From contig JBNLDC010000047.1 in assembly GCA_050304135.1 (NCBI GenBank), positions 15,274-79,273 of the forward strand: a stretch of DNA of 64,000 bases, given 5' to 3'. The notes beneath the pieces were generated by a model, which searched no databases, was not told where the DNA came from, and saw nothing but the letters and a program-made list of their open reading frames with translations. Positions 55,014 through 63,863 of the stretch are shown in pieces. Position 1 is the stretch's first letter. Each line of letters opens with the position of its first letter. Position numbers and translations under genes: made by a program. The stretch is from JAFGNB01 sp050304135. GTDB taxonomy: Bacteria; Fibrobacterota; Chitinivibrionia; Chitinivibrionales; Chitinispirillaceae.

Positions 55014-55373
55014 GTGGGAATTGAGATCCGCACTTCTGAAACACTAACGACACTGGCACTAGAAGGACAGATTGTAGCCGAAGAGAGCAGTGACCTCCGG
55101 ACGAAAATCGAAATCCTGTTACGTTCCCCGACACCGGTGAAAGTGATCGATCTTACCGACATAGCATTTATCGACAGTTTCGCGCTCGGGCAACTCGTGT
55201 ATTACTGCAATAATTCCGGCGGCGGCAACGGTCCGGTGTACGTACTCAACCGTTCCCCGGATACCGATTCGTACATCGACAAACTCATCGAAATTTCAGA
55301 ACTGCGTCAGGTGTTTACCATCGTCAGATCACTGGATGCCATCGGCAACGCGCCGGACGGACACGGAGGGTAG
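55014..55373 (+). CDS. Second STAS-domain protein
   Basis: 119 residues, STAS fold, starting with GTG and GAGAGGA seven bases before. The key loop is IDLTDIAFIDSFALGQLV, again with a serine (DSFALG). It follows the first STAS gene by 17 bases and precedes the HATPase fusion by 3, so all three are one operon. Two antagonists for one kinase suggest a branched switch. Confidence 0.88.
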   Translation: MGIEIRTSETLTTLALEGQIVAEESSDLRTKIEILLRSPTPVKVIDLTDIAFIDSFALGQLVYYCNNSGGGNGPVYVLNRSPDTDSYIDKLIEISELRQVFTIVRSLDAIGNAPDGHGG

Positions 55374-55376
55374 TCC

Positions 55377-56666
55377 ATGTTCACCATACCGGTTATTTCC
55401 GACAATACCGAGCGCGCCACGGCGATAGGAAACGCTATCTCCCGGGGGCTGCTTCCTTCGGATACCGCACAGATCGTTGTGATCGACAACTTTACCGATG
55501 CACTCGACTATCTCAACATGGAGATGCCCGATCTCGCCTGCATCGACTTTTCCTGCGAGGTTGTTGAACCGTACCGGATACTTGATACGATCATGGGTGA
55601 TCCGTGGCTGCTGCATGCGGGAATTATCGCGTTCGGTGATTCGCGGGACGAGGTGGCGAAACTCACGGAGATGAAAAACGCGAATATCATCGATGTCGTT
55701 CTTGCCGGAGAGATCGAAGAGATTGTTCCAAAAATAATGGGTATTATAAAATCAAACCGGCAGATTCTCTTTCAGCGGGTGATCGGGGTGGATATTCCGA
55801 GCAACATCAGCGCGGCGATTCAACTGGAAAACGATCTGCACAGCGCATCCTGTTATGCCAATTTGCTGGCGAATTTTCTCTACACCACCAACAAAATCGA
55901 CCGTGACGGCAAAGCGACATTCTCGGTTGTCATGCATGAGCTGCTTACCAACGCGATTGAACATGGCAACTGCGAGATCAGCTACGACGAAAAAACCGCG
56001 CTGCTTGAAAACGGCGGCGATATACAGGAACTCATCCGTGAACGGACGAAAACCCCGGAAATCGCCGGGCGGCGGGTGCAGTTTGAGTACACCATTACCG
56101 GATCGTCGTCGCATTTCCGCATTGCCGACATGGGAAGCGGATTTGACTGGCGCGGCGTCCCCGATCCCACAAGCGAAGAGAACTGCATGCTCTCCCACGG
56201 CAGGGGAATTCTGATGGCCCGTGCCTTCACCAGAAATCTTACCTTCAATGATCGCGGCAATATGGTCTCGTTCGAGGTGGAACACGTGGTACCTGAAAAC
56301 TGCGTGATGCCGGGTATCTTCAGGGATATCGAACCGACGTGTGTGGCTCCCGGAGATGTCATTTTACGCGAAGGAGACATCAGTGATTTTATTTTTTACA
56401 TCGTCAACGGTGAATTTGAAATCCTGGTGGGGGAGCATGTCGTGTCAACACTTTCCGAAGAGGATATCTTTCTGGGCGAGATGTCGTTTCTCCTTGAACA
56501 CCGCAGAACCGCCACCGTAACCGCCAGAACCGAAGGACGGCTCATTAAGGTTTCAAAGCGGGAGTTTGTTGAAGCGATCAAGAAAAAACCCCATTACGCA
56601 CTGCTTCTTGCGCGTCTGCTCGCCCAGCGCATCGAGCGGATCAACTCTGCACATGCCGAGCGGTAG
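55377..56666 (+). CDS. Receiver-like / HATPase (RsbW-type) / cyclic-nucleotide-binding fusion
   Basis: 429 residues. The first 125 resemble a receiver domain with a possible Asp in MPDLACIDFS. The middle (about 150-310) is an RsbW/SpoIIAB-type HATPase: VVMHELLTNAIEHGN (N box), RIADMGSGFDW (G1 box) and HGRGILMARAF (G2). The last 115 residues are a cNMP-binding domain (PGDVILREGDISDFIFYIVNGEFEIL; GEMSFLLEHRRTATVTA). It likely phosphorylates the two STAS partners under control of a second messenger and a phosphorelay. The sigma factor or output it controls is not in the window. Confidence 0.88.
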   Translation: MFTIPVISDNTERATAIGNAISRGLLPSDTAQIVVIDNFTDALDYLNMEMPDLACIDFSCEVVEPYRILDTIMGDPWLLHAGIIAFGDSRDEVAKLTEMKNANIIDVVLAGEIEEIVPKIMGIIKSNRQILFQRVIGVDIPSNISAAIQLENDLHSASCYANLLANFLYTTNKIDRDGKATFSVVMHELLTNAIEHGNCEISYDEKTALLENGGDIQELIRERTKTPEIAGRRVQFEYTITGSSSHFRIADMGSGFDWRGVPDPTSEENCMLSHGRGILMARAFTRNLTFNDRGNMVSFEVEHVVPENCVMPGIFRDIEPTCVAPGDVILREGDISDFIFYIVNGEFEILVGEHVVSTLSEEDIFLGEMSFLLEHRRTATVTARTEGRLIKVSKREFVEAIKKKPHYALLLARLLAQRIERINSAHAER

Positions 56667-56711
56667 CCTGCTCGTTCCCTCAGACATTAGTTCGTAAGTG
56701 TCCGGACATGT

Positions 56712-56737
56712 GCCTTCAGATACGGAATTCTGAAGGC
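56712..56737. terminator. Hairpin between converging genes
   Basis: GCCTTCAGA (56712-56720) and TCTGAAGGC (56729-56737) form a nine-pair stem with an eight-base loop, between the ends of the HATPase fusion (plus) and the large lipoprotein (minus). No T-run is present on either side, so a terminator role is uncertain. A ten-base palindrome TGTCCGGACA lies just before it. Confidence 0.4.
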
Positions 56738-56909
56738 CGATACGCTGAAATGATTTATACCGATCCGGAAGATGAGCCCCATGGAGATCACCCCGACATT
56801 CTCCGCACCGGGCGTTGCAATCGTGCTCCTTAACGGTACCACCGTCGTGGTTGACTTCAACGAGATCGTCCTGCTGATTGTTACTGCAGGCGAGCCAACA
56901 GATTGGTTG

Positions 56910-59756
56910 TTACCGGGCCAGGATACTATCGACCAGTGCATTGAAGCGTGAACTGAATTTCATCGCACCATCGGTACTCAGATGCGAGTCATCCCAGAAA
57001 TCCGATTCAACATAATCGTGGTTACCGAACTGGTGGGCGTCATACAGATGAAAAAAACTTCCGGTATCGGCAATATTTTGCAGTTGCGCAACAATAGTCT
57101 GGGCTGTAGCTGTTGCCGGTCCGTAGCAGCCGTATGCGCCAGTGGTTCTATACCCCGGACTTTGGGGGCAAAGAATGGCAACGCAATGAATTGACCGTTG
57201 CTCAAGTTCTTCAGCGAGTGTTTTCACCAGTTGCAGATTATCGGTACAGTACTGATTCATCCCGGATTCCCAGTCCGGCTGGGTGAACGGCGGCATCGGT
57301 CCCCAGCCGTTTGATGGTGACGAGACCCACCCTCGTGCGCCGACCATCGATTTATAATTGTTGTCATTCGGTTCCGGCAGGGAGAGAGTATGATCGATAA
57401 AACCTTCGGGGAACCCGGTTTTCCAGAAATCGTTCGTCCGGTCGTAGTTGTATCCTTTCGTCTGCGCCATATCGCTTGTCCAGCTGCGGTCGCCGCCTTC
57501 ATAGGGAAACCAGCAGATATCAAGCGACAGGGCGACCACCTTCAGGTTCGGGCAATGCGGCAGCGCATAATCCTTCAGGATATTCCATTCTCCCAAAAGC
57601 CCTGCGGCGGAATAACTGAAATTGAATCCGTAATAGCGGGGGTTTGTCAACGGATTCAGGGCAAAATGGATCCGTGAACTGCCGAGGCTGAGTATTTCTA
57701 TCGAATCGGAACACTTCCAGAAGTGGGGAAGAAGGACGGAAAATCCTTTCTGGTACTCCGTACTGGGAGGATCATTATAATGCCCGGCGCTGTCGGGATT
57801 GAATGCCGGTGATTTTCCCGAAGACGGTTGCGGTGAGATCCACAGGTAGGGGTGCGCAAGATTATAACCTTCAATACATTTGCAATAGAGGGTGTCTTTC
57901 AGATTGATCAGGTGGATCCTGCTGCAGTTCTGCGGTGAGGCCACCGTGCTGGCTGCGGCTACCGCGAAATCGGCCTGATTGGACCATTCGGGGAATTCCC
58001 ACCGGTTCAATTCCGGCGGGCAGGGGTACCATGCAACGGTAGTTCCGCTGAAATCAGTGATAAATATGATTTCATGCGTATAGTAAATTGATCCGACAAG
58101 GCTGCTCGGCGTCGATCCGCTTCCGAAGTCGAGGAACATCGCCCGGTTGTTGAATACTGCATCCGGTGAAATTGATACATTGCAGACCTGGGAGGTGTCG
58201 GGAATCTTTTTTCCGTTTCCGGGTGCCGAAAAGAGTGTTTTCGTTTCGTTATCGGAACGGTTCCGCATGATAAGCGACGGATATCCTGTAGCCATATACT
58301 GTCCATCCGACGAAAGACCGCCGTGAAAACTTCCGGTTGTCGACAGCGGCAGAGGCGTACCGACCGGTACACCACCAGCGATTTTCTGTAAATAGGTTCC
58401 GGTTGTCTTCCATTCCGTTGAAGAGTTCATCACCGCCGATGTCGTATACACGATAAAGGTGTCCGCAGTCTGCGGATCCACCCACCATCGTGGAATGAAG
58501 GCCGGAGCGTCGACGCATTTATGGAGATGGGAACCGTTTGCATCGAGATGCCGGATATATATTTCGGAACCATCGCGACTCCCCTCATCGCGTGTGCAAA
58601 AGGCCACCCATTTGCCGTCGGGTGAAATGGTCGGTGCAAACACCGGAGAAAAGTCGGTATACTGAAGGATACCCGGTGTAGTTGCGGAATAGTCGACGTA
58701 GCAGAGAAAATGAGTGTTTCCGGTAATATTGACAAAAACAAGTCCGGCATTTCGTCCGGACAGAAACGATCGTATCGGTTCTCCGGAAAGCAGCACGGGA
58801 TTGATCGTATCGAGGGTACTGACCGGTGCAGTACCGGAAGCGGTGATTGCTCCGACGGCGCACCTGAATCCGATATACTCGACCGCCATTGAAGAGTGGG
58901 TGCGGTAATCGTCGGAACGTGAGGAGGGACGGAGCCGGTCGATGGTGTGGACAAAACTTCCACCTTTGACGGGACGATCATCCATATCGTTTGTTGCCGG
59001 ACCGATATCGTTGATCACGGTATCGGCGAAATAAACTCCTTTCCAGTCGTTTACCCATTCGGCACAGTTGCCGAACATGTCGAACAAACCGTAGCGATTG
59101 CAATCCAGCCGGGCGACCTGATGCGGTTTGTCGCCCGCGGTGCCGCCGTACCAGGCTATTTGACGGGCGGCAAAAGTATCGGGTTCGTTACCCCAGGTGA
59201 ATTCGGTGGTACTTCCCCCGCGAGCGGCAAATTCCCACTCGGCTTCGGTGGGTAAACGGTAGCCTGTTTTCTCCAGTTTCTCACGGAGTCCGTTGATCCG
59301 GTAGGTGCGTCCCGCTGCTGTTTTTTCAACGGAAATATAGGAGTAAACAGTGTCAAGATTTTCACGACGACTCCGCTGATTGCAGAAAAGCACGGCGTCA
59401 TACCAGGTGACAAAGCACACCGGTTCGGTGCACACCGTATCGGCAGGGGTATAGTGTTCCGGAAGCTCATGCATGACCTGCCAGTAGTCTGCAACCGTTA
59501 CTTCGGTCGTATCCAGATAAAAATTATAGGTGAAACCGACGCACATAGGCGGTTTTTCGTCAATTCCCGCCAGATAGCTCCCGGAACCCATGGTGAAAAA
59601 TCGGTTTTCAGTTTCAATACGAACGGTTCCTGGGAATACCGCGGGTTTCTCCTGAACGGAATTGATTTCACATGACAACACCAGCAGAAAAGGCACCATC
59701 AGTTGATATATGGTACTTTTCAATTCGGACACTAAGGGTGTGGTACGTGACGGCAC
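56910..59756 (-). CDS. Large lipoprotein, Fibrobacter TIGR02171-type (SUMF1-like + propeller + SGNH-like)
   Basis: About 948 residues. The N-terminus holds a lipoprotein signal (LMVPFLLVLSC); the true start may be TTG at 59723. An FGE/SUMF1-like domain follows (about 50-300: FTMGSG, RLPTEAEWEFAARGG, GLFDMFGNCAEWVNDW, VKGGSFVHT). A TolB-like propeller runs over about 320-620 (SPDGKWVAFCTRDEG). The last third looks like an SGNH hydrolase (LGSSRIHFALNP; DDSHLSTDGAMKF with Asp and His). This layout fits the Fibrobacter succinogenes paralogous family TIGR02171, whose function is unknown. Surface-exposed; substrate unknown. Confidence 0.85.
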   Translation of the reverse strand: MPSRTTPLVSELKSTIYQLMVPFLLVLSCEINSVQEKPAVFPGTVRIETENRFFTMGSGSYLAGIDEKPPMCVGFTYNFYLDTTEVTVADYWQVMHELPEHYTPADTVCTEPVCFVTWYDAVLFCNQRSRRENLDTVYSYISVEKTAAGRTYRINGLREKLEKTGYRLPTEAEWEFAARGGSTTEFTWGNEPDTFAARQIAWYGGTAGDKPHQVARLDCNRYGLFDMFGNCAEWVNDWKGVYFADTVINDIGPATNDMDDRPVKGGSFVHTIDRLRPSSRSDDYRTHSSMAVEYIGFRCAVGAITASGTAPVSTLDTINPVLLSGEPIRSFLSGRNAGLVFVNITGNTHFLCYVDYSATTPGILQYTDFSPVFAPTISPDGKWVAFCTRDEGSRDGSEIYIRHLDANGSHLHKCVDAPAFIPRWWVDPQTADTFIVYTTSAVMNSSTEWKTTGTYLQKIAGGVPVGTPLPLSTTGSFHGGLSSDGQYMATGYPSLIMRNRSDNETKTLFSAPGNGKKIPDTSQVCNVSISPDAVFNNRAMFLDFGSGSTPSSLVGSIYYTHEIIFITDFSGTTVAWYPCPPELNRWEFPEWSNQADFAVAAASTVASPQNCSRIHLINLKDTLYCKCIEGYNLAHPYLWISPQPSSGKSPAFNPDSAGHYNDPPSTEYQKGFSVLLPHFWKCSDSIEILSLGSSRIHFALNPLTNPRYYGFNFSYSAAGLLGEWNILKDYALPHCPNLKVVALSLDICWFPYEGGDRSWTSDMAQTKGYNYDRTNDFWKTGFPEGFIDHTLSLPEPNDNNYKSMVGARGWVSSPSNGWGPMPPFTQPDWESGMNQYCTDNLQLVKTLAEELEQRSIHCVAILCPQSPGYRTTGAYGCYGPATATAQTIVAQLQNIADTGSFFHLYDAHQFGNHDYVESDFWDDSHLSTDGAMKFSSRFNALVDSILAR

Positions 59757-60155
59757 AACAGCCTCTTATCATGAATGCCGGTATCTGTTTATCTGGTTTC
59801 AATATAGCCCCACGCATCGGATTAAAAATGCCCCTACGGAAGAAAGCGTTTTCTTCTGGAAAACAGCGGTTAAATAGTTTCTGTTTAGAGTATGCCTCAT
59901 GGAGATCACCACGATGGAGATTCGGTCATCTCGATACGCTGCGCACTCGATGGCCGAATAATTCACTACTGATAAAAACCCATCGAAAATAAGATAAACC
60001 AGTCCCTGCCGGAAATGATTAAAAAAGAATGCGGATACGACACCCTTGCAACTGTTTTCTCGCTGAAAACGAAAAAACGATCTCAAGCGTATGCCGGTCA
60101 AATTAAAGAGATATATTCATAACAGTACCGTCCACCTTTTAAAAGGGGCATCTAA
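59757..60155. other. Non-coding gap with a decayed repeat end
   Basis: Some 400 bases between divergent genes. At about 59872 AAATAGTTTCTGTTTAGAG resembles the left end of the 9.1-kb element, and CTCGATACGCTGCGCACTCGATGG follows in the style of common dispersed repeats. No gene or RNA is seen. Confidence 0.4.
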
Positions 60156-61058
60156 ATGATCTCATCAAATACTAACAGAATTACCGGCAGATCAAGGAAT
60201 ATCCGTTTGCGACTTATGATGTTGGTATTTGTTACGGGAGCATACGGTTTCGGTTTGAATATTGATTATATCAAAACAGGAAATTCCTGGATATATCGCT
60301 ATAAAAGATCTTATACGAATAATCTGGGTGGTGGATCTGAATACGAAGGTAAAGTCAGAATTGAAATAATCGATGCACAAAGAATCAATGAAACGCTGCT
60401 TTTTACTGTAAAAAATACAGACACTGTTGAATGTATTACCTCATATGGCCCTTCCAGACAACCTTTGGGATCAAGACATGGCGGAATCGATAGCAACATT
60501 CTGCAACTGGCATATTTTAAAGATACGCTTTTCCAATATAACGATAGTTCGAACGGGTTTGTTTTGTTGCACGACCTGAAAAACTACGTGACAACTGAAA
60601 TGCCTCCTGTTGTACCAAGCCGTGATTATGCTTCGCAGGAAGAGACTCCGGTTGCTGAACGACGGGATTTGTTCTTATATGTTAATGCTCTTGATTCAAA
60701 CGTACAAGAATATTCTAATTCCGAATATTATTATCTTATCGGAACCGGTTTAATTTACTTTAAAAATGATAAATATGGTGGATTGATCACTGGTAGTTGG
60801 GAATTTCAACTCATCAGTTTTAATTCAATCGTATTCAATGTAGTAAACGTGTTACCGGATATTGTTCCGCTTGAACCGCCGATTGCATCAAAACCGAGGA
60901 TCAGTAAAAGCATGCTGAACATTCCTGCAAAATCCGGTATTTCTATTTACACCCTGGCGGGGAAAAGGCTGGCACCCTCCGGGAATTACTTCAAAGCTGC
61001 TCAGTTAACGGTCAGTAATGGAATGGCACGTCTGAATGGTAACAGGCTGAAACCATGA
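60156..61058 (+). CDS. Secreted protein of unknown function
   Basis: 300 residues. Basic N-terminus and a hydrophobic stretch (LRLMMLVFVTGAYGFG) make a signal peptide; the rest is beta-rich with many Tyr and Asn. The C-terminal ISIYTLAGKRLAPSGNYF resembles the end segment of secreted proteins in this lineage and might be a sorting or attachment tail. AAGGGG lies before the ATG. No family recognised. Confidence 0.65.
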   Translation: MISSNTNRITGRSRNIRLRLMMLVFVTGAYGFGLNIDYIKTGNSWIYRYKRSYTNNLGGGSEYEGKVRIEIIDAQRINETLLFTVKNTDTVECITSYGPSRQPLGSRHGGIDSNILQLAYFKDTLFQYNDSSNGFVLLHDLKNYVTTEMPPVVPSRDYASQEETPVAERRDLFLYVNALDSNVQEYSNSEYYYLIGTGLIYFKNDKYGGLITGSWEFQLISFNSIVFNVVNVLPDIVPLEPPIASKPRISKSMLNIPAKSGISIYTLAGKRLAPSGNYFKAAQLTVSNGMARLNGNRLKP

Positions 61059-61285
61059 TTTCGCTGTCTGACGGATTTCCGGAATGCGGCAACTTGAATA
61101 CCTGTTACTCAGCCGTACATGCCACCCACGACAGCTGTGTTGCGAAACGAAAGGTAAGTGGATCGGTTCTGCCGGTCTGGTAATCAGCATGTACCCCGCC
61201 GGAAAGCGTTGGTCCGATATTCCTGAAGATTCCGAATGGTATACCACTACTTCTGGGACCACCCGGAGAGCATCTGTTTGAAAAC

Positions 61286-61314
61286 AAACTGTTTTCCGGC
61301 AGAAAACGGTTTTT
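61286..61314 (+). terminator. Intrinsic terminator
   Basis: AAACTGTTTTC (61286-61296) and GAAAACGGTTT (61302-61312) pair over eleven positions with one G-T, loop CGGCA, followed by T up to 61314. It lies after the secreted-protein gene at 60156-61058 and the 200-bp tail behind it. The rest of the 338-base gap shows nothing else convincing. Confidence 0.7.
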
Positions 61315-61396
61315 ATCTGACCGGCCGATTATCCTGTAGTGTTTATAGTATTATTTAAAGGTAATCACCACCTCTCATTTACCAAAGGAGGACACT

Positions 61397-62173
61397 ATGT
61401 TCCGGACAATCCGCCCTCTCCTTTTTACCTTTTGTATGGTAACGCCGTTTCTATCTGTTCAGGCTCTCCACTTTTCAAGAGATACCATCAGCGCATTCGA
61501 TGGAAGATTCTGGAATGGAAATTCCGGAGACGATAGCATTATGGTAGTGAATACCTCCCATCAGGCGGCAGTTATTGATTCGATTTTTTTCGAAGTCGAT
61601 ACCACCGGCTATGAACAATTCAGCATCAGCTGGATGATGGAGGATACCACGCCGCAAGCACCGAAGTGGGGAAAACGAATCGGTTTCTATACGGTTACCG
61701 ACTCCAGGTATACGGATGTACTGATACGATCCGGAGATTATTTTCTTGATGATTACCATAATGGATCAGTGCCGAAAATGGTGATCGGTCCGAATGATTC
61801 CATAAAAATGTATTCACCCTATTTTTCGCCGGTGTTATCATCTGCAGGTTCTTTTGTCGAGTGCAGTGGTGGCTGCATTCCTCCAGGATCAAAACATTTC
61901 TACCGTTATTTCCCGGGGCGGCTCATATTCGTTTCGCAGGGACAACGTGACACGCTGCATCTTAACGGTGAACTGTTCTGGTGGGAGCAGCCGAGTAGCG
62001 TGGTCGCAGCCAAATCGGCAGTAGCCAGGTCGGTTGAATCACCTCGGTCTGTAAGTGTTGATCTGCAGGGGAAAGTGATGAGCGGCAGGCGACCATGCAG
62101 TGCCGGTGTTATGGTGCAGAAGGGGAGAGTGCTGCACCGGATACCCGGACAGTATCTCCGCCGGGAACAATAA
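61397..62173 (+). CDS. Secreted protein of unknown function
   Basis: 258 residues with a signal peptide (IRPLLFTFCMVTPFLSVQA). Beta-rich body with acidic patches (NGNSGDDSIMVVNTS; FEVDTTGYEQFSISW) that resembles an immunoglobulin-like or LTD-like fold by eye. AAAGGAGG lies five bases before the ATG, one of the strongest ribosome sites in the window. It ends with a basic tail. No family recognised. Confidence 0.65.
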   Translation: MFRTIRPLLFTFCMVTPFLSVQALHFSRDTISAFDGRFWNGNSGDDSIMVVNTSHQAAVIDSIFFEVDTTGYEQFSISWMMEDTTPQAPKWGKRIGFYTVTDSRYTDVLIRSGDYFLDDYHNGSVPKMVIGPNDSIKMYSPYFSPVLSSAGSFVECSGGCIPPGSKHFYRYFPGRLIFVSQGQRDTLHLNGELFWWEQPSSVVAAKSAVARSVESPRSVSVDLQGKVMSGRRPCSAGVMVQKGRVLHRIPGQYLRREQ

Positions 62174-62185
62174 CACGGCAATATA

Positions 62186-62845
62186 TCAACGATGCATCAT
62201 GATCCATCGGTCCATGTACATCTCACTATGCAATGAATTGATTCCGATACAGTACCGGTGAACGCGGAATTTCGGGTTGTCGTTTTTTTTCAGTTTTCCG
62301 ACATTCATTTCCACGCCAAGACCGGTGAGTTCCCGGTGGATTCTTCGGAACAGCAGTGAGGGAACGATGTCGGTAATCGATTTCGCTATACCATACTGCT
62401 GGTGGAACACCGTCATCAGCAGGTTTGAGCAGTTTCGTGTCAGAAAGTTAAAATGCAGTTTCCCCTGACTGAACTGATCTTCAATGGAGCTGAAATAGTT
62501 TCCGACCCGCATGGCGACCTCACCTGCGATACCCGTCAGGCTGATGTAATAGACCGTAGTCCGAGAGAGTTCACCAGCCTTATACAGATAAACATGACGC
62601 CACGTTGGAGATGAACTGTCGCGGTCGACCCAGAAATCGCTGGTATCGGTATGCAGCCACGTCGATCGCGGCATTATCGAGACAAGAAAATCAGATTCAA
62701 GCAGCAACGGGTTGTAGATCTGGTACACACGGTCATCAACACCAAGTGCAAGATGTCCGTGGTAAAAGAAATTTTTGTTTTTTACCGGATAAAACGGCAG
62801 GGAGAAGTAGAGTGTCAGTGGCGCTGATTCCGGTTGTTCGATCAT
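62186..62845 (-). CDS. Permuted papain-fold (DUF4105/LRAT-like) protein, N-terminus uncertain
   Basis: 219 residues. HGHLALGVDDRVYQIYNP gives the His and FNFLTRNCSNLLMTVF the Cys of a circularly permuted papain-like fold, as in DUF4105 or NlpC-related proteins. The ATG has GGAG only two bases before it, which is too close. The frame stays open upstream for 31 more codons (SSPVVITKNEIARKNNPESG) back to a TAG next to a seven-T tract. So the real protein may start earlier at a non-standard codon or be truncated by a frameshift. Confidence 0.6.
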   Translation of the reverse strand: MIEQPESAPLTLYFSLPFYPVKNKNFFYHGHLALGVDDRVYQIYNPLLLESDFLVSIMPRSTWLHTDTSDFWVDRDSSSPTWRHVYLYKAGELSRTTVYYISLTGIAGEVAMRVGNYFSSIEDQFSQGKLHFNFLTRNCSNLLMTVFHQQYGIAKSITDIVPSLLFRRIHRELTGLGVEMNVGKLKKNDNPKFRVHRYCIGINSLHSEMYMDRWIMMHR

Positions 62846-63106
62846 TACTCCGCTTTCGGGATTGTTTTTCCGTGCAATTTCGTTTTTGGTTATAACGACA
62901 GGTGATGAAACTACGGCGTAGTAAAAAAACTATTTGCCTGATGGATTGGTGTGTTTTTTTGGGGTGGGGAACATGTTGTGGTGTGCGGTGCCGGGCAACG
63001 AATGTTCTACATTTATTTCAGGCAGAGGTGAAATCAATTTACTATCTGTCATGATACAGTTGGAAAACTTTATCTACATTTCTGTTCCTGGGTGGGTCGC
63101 CACCTC

Positions 63107-63169
63107 AAAACGGTACAAAATAAACAGTGTGCAACACTGGATTCCTTGCGTTTACGAAACGGCAGTGAG
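63107..63169 (+). repeat. Triloop-hairpin repeat, copy 1
   Basis: Starts AAAACGGTACAAAATAAA; hairpin CAGTGT-GCA-ACACTG; ends AAACGGCAGTGAG. The outer AAGCG is degraded to AAACG. Confidence 0.8.
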
Positions 63170-63197
63170 ATACCCCGACCAAAGGGTATTCAGCAGC

Positions 63198-63258
63198 AAA
63201 GCGGTACAATGTAAACAGTGCAGAGCACTGGACTCCGAACGCTTATGAAACGGAGTGG
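63198..63258 (+). repeat. Triloop-hairpin repeat, copy 2
   Basis: Starts AAAGCGGTACAATGTAAA; hairpin CAGTGC-AGA-GCACTG; then ACGCTTA and ends AAACGGAGTGG. Outer AAGCG/CGCTT can pair. Confidence 0.85.
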
Positions 63259-63380
63259 CAAATACCCTCTGGAATCCCGTGCCGCCCCGAACAACCGGCT
63301 GATCCCTCCAGCTCCGGGGGCTCACTGACCTCGGCCTTATCCGGATATTTCCAATATCCGGCTATATAATGGCCTCAACC

Positions 63381-63440
63381 AAAGCGGTAAAATATAAACG
63401 GTGCACTGCACCGGACTCCCTATGCTTACAAAACGGAGTG
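63381..63440 (+). repeat. Triloop-hairpin repeat, copy 3
   Basis: Starts AAAGCGGTAAAATATAAA; hairpin CGGTGC-ACT-GCACCG; ends AAACGGAGTG. Hairpin pair 2 is G-C here against A-T in copies 1 and 2. Confidence 0.85.
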
Positions 63441-63609
63441 ACTCCACGTTCGCCCTGATCCTCCGCTTGCGGGGCCGCTTGTAAAGGGGGTAGAAGAAAG
63501 AACTCACCTTCTTCCGGTCTTCCTGTTTTCAGAATAAGGTATAATTGACAGCCACGGCAGTGGCGGAGAAACGAAGTGCTCTTGCGATACCAGTGGAGCT
63601 CGCTCCGGA

Positions 63610-63677
63610 AGCCGGATTAGAGCCTCATCTGTCTGAGGGCAGGTGTTTTTCTGCCCGAGTTTTTGAGGCTCCCGGCT
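63610..63677. repeat. Nested three-stem hairpin
   Basis: AGCCGG (63610-63615) pairs with CCGGCT (63672-63677); GAGCCTCA (63620-63627) with TGAGGCTC (63664-63671); GGGCAG (63637-63642) with CTGCCC (63651-63656). All three are exact, giving one long stacked structure in non-coding DNA. It could be a structured RNA or the fold of a dispersed repeat. Confidence 0.65.
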
Positions 63678-63706
63678 GCAGGAGTGACAGCGGAACGTAA
63701 ATCGCT

Positions 63707-63768
63707 AAAGCGGTACAATAAAAACGGTGCCCTGCACCGGACTCCCTACGCTTAAATTAACGTAGTGA
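63707..63768 (+). repeat. Triloop-hairpin repeat, copy 4
   Basis: Starts AAAGCGGTACAATAAAAAC; hairpin CGGTGC-CCT-GCACCG; TACGCTTA, then ACGTAGTGA. Best candidate for the consensus. Confidence 0.85.
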
Positions 63769-63803
63769 AAAAAAGCATTTTGGTTCCTTCGTTGCTTCGG
63801 ACT

Positions 63804-63863
63804 AAGCGGTACAATAGGATCGGTACGAAGTACCTAATACCTTGCGCTTAATAAACGGCAGTG
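63804..63863 (+). repeat. Triloop-hairpin repeat, copy 5
   Basis: Starts TAAGCGGTACAATAGGAT; hairpin GGTAC-GAA-GTACC; GCGCTTAATAAACGGCAGTG at the end. The outer stem TAAGCG/CGCTTA is perfect. Confidence 0.85.

Noticed and set aside
56687..56941. 84-codon minus-strand frame after the large lipoprotein gene
   Set aside because: Overlaps the end of the lipoprotein gene, lacks a ribosome site and contains the hairpin; at most a gene remnant.
61084..61281. 65-codon frame with a stretch like the tail of the preceding secreted protein (MYPAGKRW versus YTLAGKRL)
   Set aside because: Too short a likeness, no ribosome site; could be a decayed duplicate but not supported.
62934..63248. 104-codon plus-strand frame at the start of the repeat region
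   Set aside because: Runs into two copies of the triloop repeat and has no ribosome site or domain.
63107..63863. CRISPR array
   Set aside because: Repeats are about 60 bp, vary in sequence and are spaced 28 to 266 bases apart; no cas genes.
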